DNA from: Flectonema sp. DT1601
Taxonomy: Eukaryota > Euglenozoa > Diplonemea > Diplonemida > Diplonemidae
NCBI GenBank assembly: GCA_964019425.1
Contig: OZ025803.1
Coordinates: forward strand, 485,001 to 549,000
Direction: 5' to 3'
Length of the DNA: 64,000 nt
The notes beneath the pieces are model-generated. The model had not been told where the DNA came from and made no database searches. It saw only the letters and a list, made by a program, of their open reading frames with translations. Below, piece by piece: positions 45,101-56,467 of the stretch (position 1 is the stretch's first letter; each line of letters begins with the position of its first letter). A program made the translations under genes and the position numbers.

Positions 45101-45420
45101 TAGCGAGGCCTGCTCTTGTCATTATCTGTTTGAGTGCATTCACAACATCCTTTTATAATTAGATTTATTAAATCAATAAAAGATTCAGAACAACCTCCCC
45201 TGCTGGCAATCATCATTAACTCATTGCTGTCGAGTACTTGTTGTAAAGCGACACGAATTTGTTCTGATTCAACGTCAATTCTCACATTGTTATTTAATTG
45301 CATTGTTATGGCAGCACATTCTAAACAGAATCCCGATGAGATTTCCTGTTTTCTCTCATCAAGTAGAACGTGATGATTTTGATTGTGATGTTTCACAGAG
45401 AAACACTCTGGTAGGTTCAT
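42199..45420 (-). CDS. Large helical-repeat (ARM/HEAT-like) protein
   Basis: 1073 residues from MNLPECFSVKHH, 12 bases after the acceptor TATTCCTTTTTGACAG; single exon. The protein consists almost entirely of Leu-rich amphipathic helices with armadillo/HEAT-like texture (for example ALLVLLERLCTANGYVEAL, DDELLVRSCNLLNSF, RRVAVEATAAAGCFC). It has no signal peptide or membrane segment. I cannot name a family; such proteins are usually scaffolds. Gene assignment is firm because of the long uninterrupted frame, function is not. Confidence 0.8.
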   Translation of the reverse strand: MNLPECFSVKHHNQNHHVLLDERKQEISSGFCLECAAITMQLNNNVRIDVESEQIRVALQQVLDSNELMMIASRGGCSESFIDLINLIIKGCCECTQTDNDKSRPRYSQYFEEMAIQFASVCGTTVCSPAFLGAFWGNYINCKTSLGASSAVSLLSSVFSVCPEAAELLVECHFDVLENFLTVIESGSFPHISEGAIVNDETLASVVYVFLKVVQQCSVAAFFEKLSECKLLVVVTAALQIAPPRSALAANVIAFLNTCCVNSTDIIESLPFYEVDLMFHRSYVAVSLPKAICRFLLQKDSDIQQALLVLLERLCTANGYVEALAGTPLPDYLVGCLTSDDDELLVRSCNLLNSFHCSGYSNTSKVTVAVEGILEGISRQNTRSGSTATSKGVITNLIHLTRSLTAAIDALILLKVSVRLSLHRRITSSLHVLLMHSDRRVAVEATAAAGCFCMLHEVVNMIVDKELVKSITQSYLRHESKKDDFDDDKEVTYAAAFDVIIEMYRKSSIESVQFDEQLEVAISSLVRKSPQSDHHRCTLLSIANHILCLDASDSLHVVIKKHFLNLSLRWNELPEGIAECTAKDCLHRLLQIELSDVASETDIDKQQDVLPCVGNVLHINNCKGNVMLFKILAVHFDVMWSEVRIFSKRQVGDFCNECVSVISNQTSANMTHSATSQRHLCLKLILNLASGCCSDFVIPQTVDFLFEYIKEVHNDGSNVSLNILEFFLLHHPPEEFIIKQLTTPERCKAAFNNPNIDTTGVLCSMIEASIMDEENSSANVKLLKSVAFCVGNIVQPMLLNEHRQDIQESCRRVLLSWEASSQQCHVELAAVITVAYIVVSDEVLPLEIITRSAVTLLHVCLSTPSRPLFSEIEQSLSILRYNYPSHSHGESDYGFCPYSLITTLICDESFEIYSNPVVVPLVVKVLLKILEGSHPIGVDQDEKICPVISLHHLMKVSHYYFLYQQSSSEAVQSCDCLMSDVFMLIAVAAHQNRVVNFSFENHNFDDFITFIIDVWFSSTVSTRMLIVKTIQSLPKEVLMEILNNPTLVWITSPSSSETDTASIELSKLVNSFQ

Positions 45421-46332
45421 ATAAAAACAAACTGTCAAAAAGGAATAACTTTTTAATGCAATCTCAATGAAAGCTACTTCATTTGTGTGGTGTGTGTGTG
45501 TGACCTGTTTTTTTAATAAAAAAAAAAAAAAACTAACTTTTTCTCAAAACAAGATCACAATCATAAAAAAAAAAGGTTATTGTCTATGTGAGAATATAAT
45601 TACCATTCTTTTACTACTAATTTTTTTTTTTTTTTTTTTAAAACAAAAAAAGCAAAAAAAAAAAAAAAAAAAAAAACAAGAGATAAAAGAAAAAAAAAAA
45701 AAATGAATGGGGGAAGGAAACATGAATTAACTTTAACAAAGGGGAGGAGGTTGGGGACAACTTTCTAGGGGTGGAAATGGGTCTATAGGACGACTTACAA
45801 CATTTATTTTTCTTTATTAAATTAACTTCTTCAACAAAAAAAAAAAAAAAATCATCGTGTTAGGCAAGAGATTGTATTGATTTAATTCGTTGTAACACAT
45901 AGAGCAAGAAAAAAAGGGGAAAATCAGCTTGAAAAAAAAATACTTTATAAGGCTACGTAACTATAGATTCGACATAACTCAACCGAAAAAAGTAACGAAG
46001 CCTGCAATATCGCTGCCCTCTTCCCTTACTCCCAAAGTGAAGACTCTACGAAATCAGCTTGATGACAAAGATGAAATATAAAAAATTATTTATATTTATA
46101 TTCGCTGTACAAACTGCCGTTTGCACAGCTCGTAAAGAAAAACTAAAAAAAAAAAAAAAAAAAGTAAAAATAACTCTTCTGTTTTATGCCAGAGGGAACT
46201 AACATATAAACGTAAAAGGGGAAATAATCTAAGGAGAACAGTCATCTGTTTATTTTTATTTTTTTTAAACCCATTGTATCAAACAATTCATTCTTGAAAT
46301 GAATATATAAAATAAAATATCAAAAAACAAAC
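45421..46332. other. 0.9-kb intergenic region, homopolymer-rich
   Basis: A and T runs at 45518-45532, 45620-45640, 45655-45675 and 46144-46160. It holds the acceptor of the preceding entry at its low end. No gene seen. Confidence 0.5.
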
Positions 46333-49300
46333 CTAACGAAGACATAAGAAGTGATCAGCTATTTCAGGCTCTACCAGATTATAAAAACCTAACAGCTTGT
46401 CAATAGATGGCTGAGGTAGAGACGATCTTAATTCAGCCAGAGTAACGAACTCTAGATGACGGCTGTTTTTTTTTTTTTTTTTAAAATTTTTTTTTATTGA
46501 CATCACTCTCTGTCATTGACATTATTTACATACCTGTTGCGAACTCCAAGACGCTTTACAGCAAGCTGTTCATCATCTCTAAGTCCGGCATCGAGAAGTT
46601 CTGTAGTGAATTGGTCAACAGTCGTATCATTAGAATCAGTTGTTGTTACTGATACTGATTGATGTGTTAATCTATCAGATGATTCAACTCTTGATATTGA
46701 AGCTGATGAAATAATAGGAGCGTGATTAGGTGGAGGAGGTGGTGATGCAGTCACAGCTCCATCACTAATATTATCTGGACTCAATGAAACAGTCGTAACG
46801 TAATCTTTCAGAGCTGAACAGAGAGAAGGATTGTCTTCGTATGATGATCTCCAAGTCGGTTGAACATTTGACATTTCTGGTGATCCTGAAAACTGTGGAG
46901 CTCCACCGTCAGCCACTTCATTTTCTGCTCTCTGCTCGCGGTTTCTCGCTCTTTCTAACATTGTTCGCATAGTGACGTCGGTACCTTCAGGATCTCTATC
47001 GAGTCTTGTCTTTGCTTTCATCTTCGCCTCTTCCAACATGTCGCTGAAACTTTTCAACGGAGCGGAATCACGAGATGACTCAGAAGTTCCTCCTTCTGAT
47101 TGGAGTTGAGATTCTCCCAATCCAAATACTTTCTTTGAGCTTTCAGAAGCCTCCGGTTTGGGCTGCTCATCAAATGTTTCAACGACGTCGAGTGCAGCAG
47201 CTGAGCCCTCTCCGAAAGTTTTAACGGAGGTCGGCTTTGTTCTCGACATTACCAACGATGATGATGGCAATGGTGTTGGTGTTGTTGTTGTTGTTGTTGA
47301 TTCTACAGTCGATGTGATTGAAGGAGCCGCAAAAGGAGGAATGTTGCTGTCAATTGTTTTATTCTTATTACTGAAAGTACTTGTGTAACTTGAGCTACCA
47401 ATACTGCTGACGCTATTTCTTCTCTTTACCTTAGCACTGTCTGATAAATCATCGAGAGAAGAGAGTGGTTTAGCGTAACCATCTGAGATACTCTTCGTCC
47501 TCTCAGATAGTCTAGCTAAAATACTGGAGACTTTACAAAGACTGAGGCTGTCAGGAGTGGAGGGGTTTTTCGCAGGTTTCTCCCGAGGCGTTGTTGGCTC
47601 AGAAGCGACGCTAGCTGCCGTAGTTGTAGTCGCAATGCTGTCTAAGCCAAGACTTATGTAGCTGCTGCTACTTCGAGGAGTGCTTACTACAGGAATCGTA
47701 ACTGTACTTCGATCTGACTGATTGTCATCTTCCTTTTGAACTTTTGTTACAATCTGAGACTTTGAAGCGACGAGTTCTTTCTCTTGTTTTTCAAGTTCTT
47801 GTGCTTGACTTTCGACCTTCGTTGTTAGTTTTGAATTCGCTTCTTGTAAAAGTTGTATTTCCGATCGGAGGTGATCATCGCTGTCAGCTCGGCTTCTCAT
47901 TTCGAATATCTTTTCATTTAATAACTCCAACTGTGCTGTCTGATCTTCCTTTTGTTCTAAAGAACGAATTGTCTCTTCAAGTTGTCTACACTTGCTAGAC
48001 AGATTTAGGGTGTCGATTTCATACTTTGTAATCTCAGCATTCCTCGCAGATATTTGCATTTCTAAACCTTCACAAGTAATTTCGAAGTCTGATTCTTTGG
48101 CTGTTGCTTCTTTCATCATTGCTTCTAAGCTTGTTACCTTACTCTGAAGTATTCCAACCTTTTGTACTTCTTGTTTGTTTGATTCTCGTTCTTTGTCAGC
48201 CATAGTTCTGACAGTTTGCATTAAATATTTTGTTACTTTTAAAACTTCTGGTGTTCCGCAATCGATAACAGCAGCGGAGAAGGTTCGAAGTTCAGATTCT
48301 GTGTACGGAAGAGCAGATGTCACCAACCAGTCAAGAATCTCACGACGTCTCGGAGAAGAGAAACTAATTTCTGATCGAACTTGTGGTGTAGTCGCATCAC
48401 CTGATCCACTCACAAATGGTGGGATTCCACTAATTCCTCTAAAAATAGGAGGAGGTAGTGGAGCCATATCAGAGTCAGTTGTGATGATCTCTACAACTGA
48501 CTCTTCTTCATTCAATTCCTCTACGGGTATCTCACCTGCTAATTCTGATTTTACAGGAGACGGTTCAAAAGTAGTTAATCGAGCATTCTTAAATATTTCA
48601 GGACTTACTTTGCTCGCATATTTCTTAATAAAGTCTGGAGTGTCATTAATCTCTTCATCAATATTAGATTGTTGTTCTTCATATTCAACAGTTGTATTGT
48701 CAGTGTCAGACGTAGTTCTTGAGGCTGCATGTGGAGGTGGAGACAACACTATTCCATTATCGTCGAGGCTTGCTATTGGAATGCTAAGACCTGCGTCTAG
48801 AATTGCTCTTTCAAAGGCGTTTAGGAGTGAGTTTGCTTGTGGATGGCAATTACGCTCATCATCAATGAGAGATAACGTCATGACTTGCTCGCCTTCATCA
48901 TCATGTGGAATAAGTTTAACTACAGCACATTCATCATGGTCTGAGGTTGCTATTTCTTGAAGCTGAACATATCGAAGCATCCGTTTAATATTTCCTTCAA
49001 AGTCACAGAGAAGAGCAGCTTCTCGACAGACTGCTATTACAGAGTCGATCTTTTTACCAGACTTTGTTAATTGATGTACTACTCTGATAAAGATTGCTTC
49101 GATATTTTCAAAAGAGTGAATTAAAGATTCATGCATAGCACAAATGTTAACTGAACCAGGGGACTTACGAAGACTATCAGCAAGGGGAGCGAATGCAGCC
49201 AATGGAGGTTGTGGTTCACCGCGAAGACCTAACTCTGATGCTTTATTGAGGTCTCGTCGTAGTTGATGAAGCACTAGTAGTTCTTTGGCTTCTTTTGGAC

Positions 49301-49823
49301 TTTGCGGTCGTACTTCAAGTAAACGATCTTCTCTACGTGGGATTTCCCAAAGAAGAACATCAACAACATCAATGCCATCACACAACCAACTAACTGTTTG
49401 AAGTTTAAGTGAATCATCACCTTGAAGAACTGGTAGTGGTAGTCTGAATGAATGATGTTTATAATATTCCAGGGTTGATAAAATAAGATCAGAATCGTTA
49501 CTTTTAATTAAAAGATCAACTGTTGTTCCAATACGAGGACATCCTCTAAGTAATATCAAATCATCTTTAACAATAATTGAATCGACTTCTGATAGTCTCG
49601 CGTAGTAAGTTACTCTGCCGTCATCACTTCCGACAGCAACACTTTCCGCGGTCACCATTAAAAGTCGTTTGTGAATATCATAATCTTCCTCTCCACATAT
49701 CTGTTCTACAGGAGTTATTACGAGAGGTGTACTTCTGCCGTACGTCTCAAACTTTCTTTTAAACTCATCTCTTACATGTCGAGGAGGTGGTGATGTCACC
49801 TCCGAGATGGCTGTCGTTGGCAT
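46333..49823 (-). CDS. PH-like/coiled-coil protein, paralogue A
   Basis: Two exons (46534-49823 and 46333-46462) joined across a GTATGT...AAACAG intron; the intron contains runs of A and T. The product is 1139 residues. The start follows a model acceptor TTTCTTTCTTTCTGCAG. Residues about 20-130 look like a PH-like fold (KFETYGRSTPLVITPVEQIC, RLLMVTAESVAVGS, CPRIGTTVDLLI). It is followed by a helical region to about 340, a conserved block at about 500-580 (ILDWLVTSALPYTESELRTF, TPEVLKVTKYLM), a coiled coil (about 580-720) and a long Ser/Thr-rich tail. The opening motif recalls kinetoplastid proteins with N-terminal PH-like domains. A cytoskeletal or membrane-adaptor role is speculation. Confidence 0.82.
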
Positions 49824-51913
49824 CAATCCTCTCGCGTGTTGTTCTTAGTTTTGGGAAAGGTGGATGCTGCAGAAAGAAAGAAATAACATTACAAAATTTA
49901 CTCAGAAATACATCACAAATGCAACCTATCAACACGGTTATCATATTTTCAGTTATCGCTGGAAAAGGAAAGGTTAACCACACAAATCATGATCCACAAG
50001 AACATAAGAGGGGAACGTAGAGCTCTCCTGTACACAGTTTAAGCGAAAAAAGATCACACACCCAAATGAAGTGCGTCTTAAAGTAAGAAAATACTAATGG
50101 TTGGAGAATGGGAAACAGATTCTTCTTTTCTTTTTATTTATTTTTTTTTTTTCTCCCCTTAACATTATTTAAGTAACAAGGAAAAATTGAATATAAATTA
50201 AGCGCTGTCCCAAAATATTAACAAAGACCGGAGGGGGGTCTTGCCTTCATAGAAGGTAGCAGCGTATAAAGACCTTGCTGTTTTTTTTACTGTTTTGTAT
50301 GATTAATGACTTCATTACCTAATTGACCGCATCTTTAAAAAAATAATGTGAGATTGCGAAAACAAATGATAACAGAAAACAGTACATCACAAACAATTCA
50401 ACTAAGGTTGCAGCTGTCTCAAGGGAAGCAAGAAAAAAAAATATTTTACCAAAGTCAAAACAAATTGAAGGAATAAAAAAAATATATAAAAAAAAAATCA
50501 ATTTTCTTCTTTTTTTTTTTTATCTTTTTTTTTTTTTAATTATTAATGGGGGACAACTAAATACTACTACAGGAACCGAAACGAAGAACGATTTCGGTAA
50601 ATGAAAAAAAAAAAAAAATATATATATATTAGGAATTGATCATCTGGATTTTTCTTTTTTCTAGCTCGACTATGGCAATGCTATGAAATGACATTTTTAA
50701 TCATGAGTTTCTGTGACAAAAAATAACAACTTCGAAGCACCACACATAAGTTTTGAAAGCAAACACAAAAAAAAAAAAAAACAGGTAACGAAATACCTTG
50801 TTAATTTTTTTTTTTTTCACTATTTTTTTTTCAGTTTTTTTTTTTTTTTTTTTGCTTTTTCTATAAAAATTAAACAGCAAGGTTCCTACAAGATAAGAAT
50901 ATCTGAAAAACGACAGTCAACAAAAAAAAATTTTAAAAAAAGTTGAGGTAGGGAGGCGGGGAGGGGAAGGTTTTGCAAGTGCAACTTCACTGCTTTTAAT
51001 GCGCGTAGGTACAAAAACTAGGTTTCACTAAACCGATAAACGATTACTCAGTATTAAACATGAAGACGATAACTTCACATTTCATGGGAGTACTAAACTA
51101 TTACAATTTCAGATAATAATAATAATATATTTTTTCCTTTTCTTTTGTTCTTGATTATCAATGATAGAATGACAAGAATTTCTTGGTTATAAAACAAAAA
51201 AAAAAAAAAAAAATTCTCTCTCTTTTTTTTTTCTTTCTCATTGCTTTTTTTTTTTTTTTTGTTAGAGTATGTCACCCTTACTACAGCAAAGAACTTCGCT
51301 AATGAAGAAAATGAGTGGGGAGAGGAAAGTGACTATGGAGGGTAACTTGATACCGGTTACAACGGGTTGCCATGTAAGAAGACCAACACATAGTATCGAC
51401 AGGGAAGGGCGGGAAACACAAGTGATCCAATAAATGTTAATAACTCCAATATAATTATAACAAATTCGAATATCGAAGCACAACTAGTAAATGTGAAGAA
51501 CAACTGTCAACCAGTAAAGGAAACAGCGATCACAATAAAAAAAATGAAAAATAATGTAAACAATTGGTAGAAACCAACATTGAATAAATGAGGCAAGGGG
51601 AAAAAAGGTACCTTACTCAGAAAAAGTATATAAAAAAACACATTTCGTCTTCCTTATGTGCGTTTGTTTTATCAATTTTTTTAAATTCTGCAGTACAATC
51701 GCATAAAAAAGGTAGTCGGTTTATGAAAAAGAAAACAGTAATAAGTAAAACAGTGGAGACCTTACAGAATTAAAAGCAAGCCTGACTTAAAAAACAAATT
51801 AGTTGGAAAATTTAGAAATCTAAAGGGCTAAAAGGACTACGGCCTTTCAGTAGCGCTCACTTCTCTAATAGAAGAGAGGGGAGAGGAGGGATGGTTTCTA
51901 TTTTTAAAATGGT
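49824..51913. other. 2.1-kb intergenic region, homopolymer-rich
   Basis: Separates the two paralogues. T and A runs at 50135-50152, 50508-50535, 50605-50618, 50802-50853, 51197-51213 and 51246-51260, and an AT dinucleotide run at about 50619-50630. It includes the acceptor for paralogue A at about 49870. No gene supported. Confidence 0.5.
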
Positions 51914-53494
51914 TTAAACAACTCCTCCTTCAAGACGCTCCACTGTTTCTTTTAACGTATTAATAGTAGCCTCTAACTCTTGGTATTTATTTGTTCTTTT
52001 CGTCTCTTCATCTCTCAGACTCGATTCTAAACTATCGCACTTACCTTTCAACTCTAATTCTCTTTGTGAAGCCTGTCGCTTCGTTGCTTCTAAGCTTGCG
52101 ACCTTTCCCTGAAGGAGAACAATTTTTTTAATTTCTTGTTTGTTTGATTCTCTCTCTTTGTGTGACATTGTCTTCACAGTATCCATTAAGTACTTTGTTA
52201 CATCTAGTACTTCTGGGGTCTCACAGTCAATAACTGCCGTCGAGAAGGTTTCAAGTTGAGACTCTGAGTACGGTAAAGCAGATTTAACGAGCCATTTTAA
52301 GATATCACGACGGCGAGGAGTCAACGCTGATGGTAATTCCGGTGTTGTTTTAATCGGAGATTTACATCCACGTTTTGGGAGCTTCAGTCTGATGGTCTCT
52401 CTGCGATTTTCTTCTTCAACTATTTCAGTTGATATTAAGTTCCCTTCTAATAGTTGGTTGTCGTCATCATTTGTGAGGCGAACTTTTGCTTTTGAATCCA
52501 ATACCGCCCTCTCAAGAGCGTTAATAAGAGATCTGAGTTGTGGATGACAATTTCTGTCGTCGTCAATCAACGCGAGTTTCATAATCTCCTCACCTTCCTC
52601 TGAGAGTGGAGTTAGTTGAACTACTGGAGTCGTAGTAGTCATCGTTGATGAGATCTCTTGTAGTTGTTGATAACGTAGCATTCGTTTAACATTACCTTCA
52701 AAATCACAAAGGAATACTGCTTCACTGCAGACTGCTATTACTGAGTCTATCTTCTTACCACTTCTGGTTAATTGCTGAACAATTCTAAGAAAGATTGCAT
52801 CAATCTTACTAAAGGCTGGCACTAGAGATTCGTGCATAGCACATCTGATGGATGTTTTTTTACTTGTGTACCTATCAAGTGGACGAGGCTCACCGCGAAG
52901 TCCTTTTTCGGCTTTTGAAAGATCGTGTCTAAGCTGATAAAGCATCATGAGCTCCTTTGCCTCAGCTGGTGATGATGGACGAACGTTTAGATGAGATTCT
53001 TCACGACGAGGGATCTCCCAAAGTAAAGCATCCACCATATCAAACCCATCGCTTAACCATCCGACAGAATGAAAATCAAGAGATTCACTAGCCTGAATTA
53101 CAGGAAGTGGTAGTCTAAATGTTTGCGACTTGTAGTAAACGGCATTCGCAACAATCGATGCCGCTTTGGAACTTTTAATTAACAAATCAACAGTAGTTCC
53201 AATACGTGGGCAGCATCTAAATAATAATAATTCTCTACCAACAACAACAGAGTCAATCTCTGATAACCTAGCGTAGTACATTACTGATCCGTTTCTGCAA
53301 CCAATTGATATACTCTCGTGAGTAATCATCAGTAATCTATCAGAGAGAACATCGCAGTCTTCTTCTCCACAAATTTGCTCAACCGGTAAGAAAACATGTG
53401 GAGTTGTTCTACCGTAGGTTTCGAATTTCTTTACATATCCGGCAGTCACAATCGGGGCTGGGGTCTCTAAAAAGGAAGAGCTTGACGGGGACAT
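51914..53494 (-). CDS. PH-like/coiled-coil protein, paralogue B (short form)
   Basis: 526 residues from MSPSSSSFLETP, about 20 bases after the acceptor AACTTTCATTCCCATTCAG; single exon. It aligns with the neighbouring gene at 46333-49823 from KFETYGRTTPHVFLPVEQIC through the helical region and the ILKWLVKSALPYSES block to MSHKERESNKQE, then ends after a short coiled coil. It lacks the Ser/Thr-rich tail and about 140 residues between the two conserved blocks. Tandem duplication with divergence is the simplest history. It is the upstream member in the transcription unit. Confidence 0.82.
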   Translation of the reverse strand: MSPSSSSFLETPAPIVTAGYVKKFETYGRTTPHVFLPVEQICGEEDCDVLSDRLLMITHESISIGCRNGSVMYYARLSEIDSVVVGRELLLFRCCPRIGTTVDLLIKSSKAASIVANAVYYKSQTFRLPLPVIQASESLDFHSVGWLSDGFDMVDALLWEIPRREESHLNVRPSSPAEAKELMMLYQLRHDLSKAEKGLRGEPRPLDRYTSKKTSIRCAMHESLVPAFSKIDAIFLRIVQQLTRSGKKIDSVIAVCSEAVFLCDFEGNVKRMLRYQQLQEISSTMTTTTPVVQLTPLSEEGEEIMKLALIDDDRNCHPQLRSLINALERAVLDSKAKVRLTNDDDNQLLEGNLISTEIVEEENRRETIRLKLPKRGCKSPIKTTPELPSALTPRRRDILKWLVKSALPYSESQLETFSTAVIDCETPEVLDVTKYLMDTVKTMSHKERESNKQEIKKIVLLQGKVASLEATKRQASQRELELKGKCDSLESSLRDEETKRTNKYQELEATINTLKETVERLEGGVV

Positions 53495-53775
53495 CAGTAG
53501 AGATGTGTGACCTGAATGGGAATGAAAGTTAGTTTTCAACAACAACAATAAAAGTATACCAACTCACAGTCCTTTTACATAAGTAGTTTATTATCAGCTG
53601 ACTAGTTAGGAAATGAAATGTAATATTATAATAATCTAATTAACCAAAACAGTAACAACCTCAGGCGACTACTGATCACCTTACTTAATGTGAAGGTTGA
53701 AAACACGCGGACGTCAGAAACAATTAAATTAGCACTCGGAAGATGGAACTAAATCCACAAGTAGTGTTGTCAACT

Positions 53776-54294
53776 TTATAACGCGTCGTACTCGGTATTG
53801 TCGATTGGCGATAGAGACATGCCAGTCTTTGTATTAATTTCACTAAGTGTCATTCCTGGATTCCAATCAGTAAGTCTCCCAACTACTTCATATTTGTTGT
53901 TTATTTTTGTAACCCATTTATATAACTCATCCCAATTCTCGTTGTTGAGATCATTTAAAGTCTGCTTTCCTTCGACGCCATCTCTTTCGAACATGGTCGC
54001 AAGACACCTGGTTGCTTCTTTTCCAGTTAGGTAACCATAAGCTCCCTTTTTAGCGTAGTTTTCTGGAGACCTGCTGACATCAAAAATATAAGATAGCACT
54101 GACAGTAACATGATACGTCCTCCAGTTGTTTGGTAAACGTTACTAAGTTGTGATGTAGTCATCAAGCAGTTCTTTTCACTAACACACTCCGATAGATGTC
54201 CGCCTTCGTGTTGTGGTGGAACGCGGTTTTCATATTCGGTGAATGTAAATATAAGAAATAACCAAAAACAGGTCCACCCGATGACTTTTAACAT
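53776..54294 (-). CDS. MAPR (cytochrome b5-like haem-binding) secreted protein
   Basis: 172 residues, single exon. An N-terminal hydrophobic segment (residues 3-20, VIGWTCFWLFLIFTF) is a signal peptide or anchor. Residues about 50-145 match the membrane-associated progesterone receptor/neudesin/neuferricin fold: IMLLSVLSYIFDVSRSPENY, GAYGYLTGKEATRCLATM, then DLNNENWDELYKWVTKINNKY and VVGRL. The family binds haem. A Cys pair (CVSEKNC) near residue 37 fits an extracellular or luminal protein. The leader after the acceptor (TTTAACCAACAG) has a two-codon upstream reading frame. Confidence 0.85.
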   Translation of the reverse strand: MLKVIGWTCFWLFLIFTFTEYENRVPPQHEGGHLSECVSEKNCLMTTSQLSNVYQTTGGRIMLLSVLSYIFDVSRSPENYAKKGAYGYLTGKEATRCLATMFERDGVEGKQTLNDLNNENWDELYKWVTKINNKYEVVGRLTDWNPGMTLSEINTKTGMSLSPIDNTEYDAL

Positions 54295-55643
54295 TGTGAT
54301 TACTTATTTAGTTCATGTTCCTGTTGGTTAAATAATTTGTTATGAAAAAAAATATTCTAACCAACCACAACCACAGACATAATGATCTATGAATAGCTTC
54401 GCAGATCAGTAGAGATTCAAATTAAAAAAAAAGAATCTCTTTTTTTTTTATATATATTTTTTGGTGCTCATCTAAATGTTTTATTTCGGTTGATCATATT
54501 TCTTGTTTGGGTTCTTTTTTTTTTCTTTTTTTTCTTCTTCTTTTTTCTGTGTGCCTTTTGTAATGTAGTTGTTCGCCGCATCAACCACACTCAGTGATGA
54601 TGCGGGAGTTGGAAGGCGAGAAGAAAAATAAATAAATAAAAGAAACAAGGAAATACAACGAGTGTATTATAATGCAGCATGGATCACTACTTGAAAAGAG
54701 AAAACAACAAATATGCGATTTAAATCTGCTGCAATGAGTATGTTCTTATTATTATTTTTTTTTTTTTTTTGTTCTTTTAAAAAACAGAACATTTATTGTT
54801 ACCTACTATTAATTCTTTTCTTTCTCCCCCCCCCCCTCCTCTTCTGTTTTTTATTTTCCAGTTCAAGTAATCCGAGCTACTGGGTAACAAAAAAATATTT
54901 TATGTTTGCCTCATGACGTCTGTCAATAAGACGTTCAATGAATGTAGTCGTAATATTCCGACTTGTACAGTGGCATACCAGTGCAATACAGGAATTCGAT
55001 TTTATTTATTTATTTTTTAAAAAAAAAAACATTTCTTTCCGAATGTATGCAAGCAAACTCGAGAGTTTGCTGCTTTCAAAAGGTAAAAATCAGAAAGAAT
55101 CACACGCACACAGAAAAAAAAAAAAAAAAAAGTTTTTTTAAAATTGACGACCCAGTTTCAATTTTTTTCTGATAAACAAATATGCTAGCGTAGGTAACCA
55201 AAGAAAAATCGTGCACTATAAATAGGTCGAATCAAAATACTAATAAAAATGATGAGAGAACAACACTACCAAAACTGAATTGATAAAGCTACCTGATACA
55301 GACAAACCGATACAACGAACTAAAAATACTATGACGGATCTCTGCAGAAGGAAGTCTTCCACTTTCGATTGATAAAAACTAAGATTCCTCTCCAATTCCA
55401 ACAGTTAAGGGAACGGACTTCAAGGTCAACCCTTTTAAAGGGACTTCTTGAACACTCTCAGTGTTATCAAAATGAGGAAAGAAAAAGAAATATGGTATCC
55501 TCCAACCAACGACTAGCTATTTTACAGCAGCGGTCTACGTACGATTCGATAGCAGCAGTTTTTAGCCTGTTTTTTTTTTGATTTGAATAAATCTGATAAT
55601 TGAACATCAAAAAAAAAAAAAAATGTACCAAACAAATATTTTT
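54295..55643. other. 1.35-kb intergenic region, no gene seen
   Basis: Runs of T, A and C (54750-54768, 54826-54838, 55112-55130). A palindrome CCCTTTTAAAGGG lies at about 55429-55441. Nothing coding is supported. Confidence 0.45.
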
Positions 55644-56281
55644 TTATAACTCGCTACATACTTGCACTGCTTCGCAGAATATTCGGGCAAACCGCAAAAC
55701 TTGCTGCACGGCATTTGGAGTGCAGAAGTAGACATCCAGAGTGAAGGCTGACCGTTCTGGCCACTGTGTTTTATTATAAGAATCACATTTAAACTAAACA
55801 ATACACAAGAGAGACTAATAATATTTGCGACACATACAGTATGAACGGCATAGTGACTGGTTGAAAGTAATCCCAGAAGTGTCGCACCTTGAGGGGTGAA
55901 TGCGTGATCAACATGTTTAAGAACAGTTGATCCACAGCACTCAGTAGCACTGTTAAGTAGATTTAGAAGCATGGTGTTGTTGTTTAGGATTTCAGGATCA
56001 GCTCCGTATCCGTCAGCCATGACTTGTCCACCACCTGTTGGAAAGTCTCCATCAATCGCTGGAACAACAGGTTCAGAGATGTTCTCTTTGTGTGTTAAAC
56101 AGAGTTGCCATTCTTTATCTCCTTTAGCTGGTTCAAAACACCTCTCAGCCATGTCATCATCAGTGGCACTGTATTCAATTAATCCTCTCATAAGTTGTGG
56201 ACCCATTAAAGCTAGTACAATACCAATTAGTGAAACGATCAAAACACCAGACACGAATCCTGATGATGTTCTCATATTCAT
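55644..56281 (-). CDS. speD: Membrane-anchored SpeD-type (prokaryotic) AdoMet decarboxylase homologue
   Basis: Two exons (55838-56281, 55644-55763) joined in phase across GTATGT...AACACAG; 187 residues. A transmembrane segment lies at about 10-27, then a spacer to about 90, then a domain matching bacterial/archaeal SpeD: DGYGADPEILNNN, HAFTPQGATLLGLL, SHYAVHTWPERS and LDVYFC. Relative to the Thermotoga enzyme, the pyruvoyl Ser, the His at +5 and the Cys at +20 are all kept. The residue before the Ser is Thr, not the usual Glu. SpeD enzymes self-cleave to make a pyruvoyl group and decarboxylate AdoMet for polyamine synthesis; some homologues act on arginine or ornithine. Substrate here is unknown. 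The acceptor (poly-T, CAAAAACAG) and intron show it is a host gene, perhaps of transferred origin. Confidence 0.88.
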
Positions 56282-56467
56282 TTATTATCCTTCTGTTTTT
56301 GAAAAAAAAAAAAAATGATTCTTATAATTACATTTGATTTGAACCGCTGTTTTTTTTTTTTTTTTTTTTTTTCTCAAGTAATTTCATAAACTAATGCAGC
56401 GAAAAAACGCTGTTTCTATAATCGGAGTTTTTGTGTATCAATTTCCCTTCTGATGGGGATTGGTAAC

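Noticed and set aside
48175-48960. 261-codon plus-strand frame opposite paralogue A
   Set aside because: Although long, it is an exact antisense of conserved coding sequence and has Ser-rich shadow composition.
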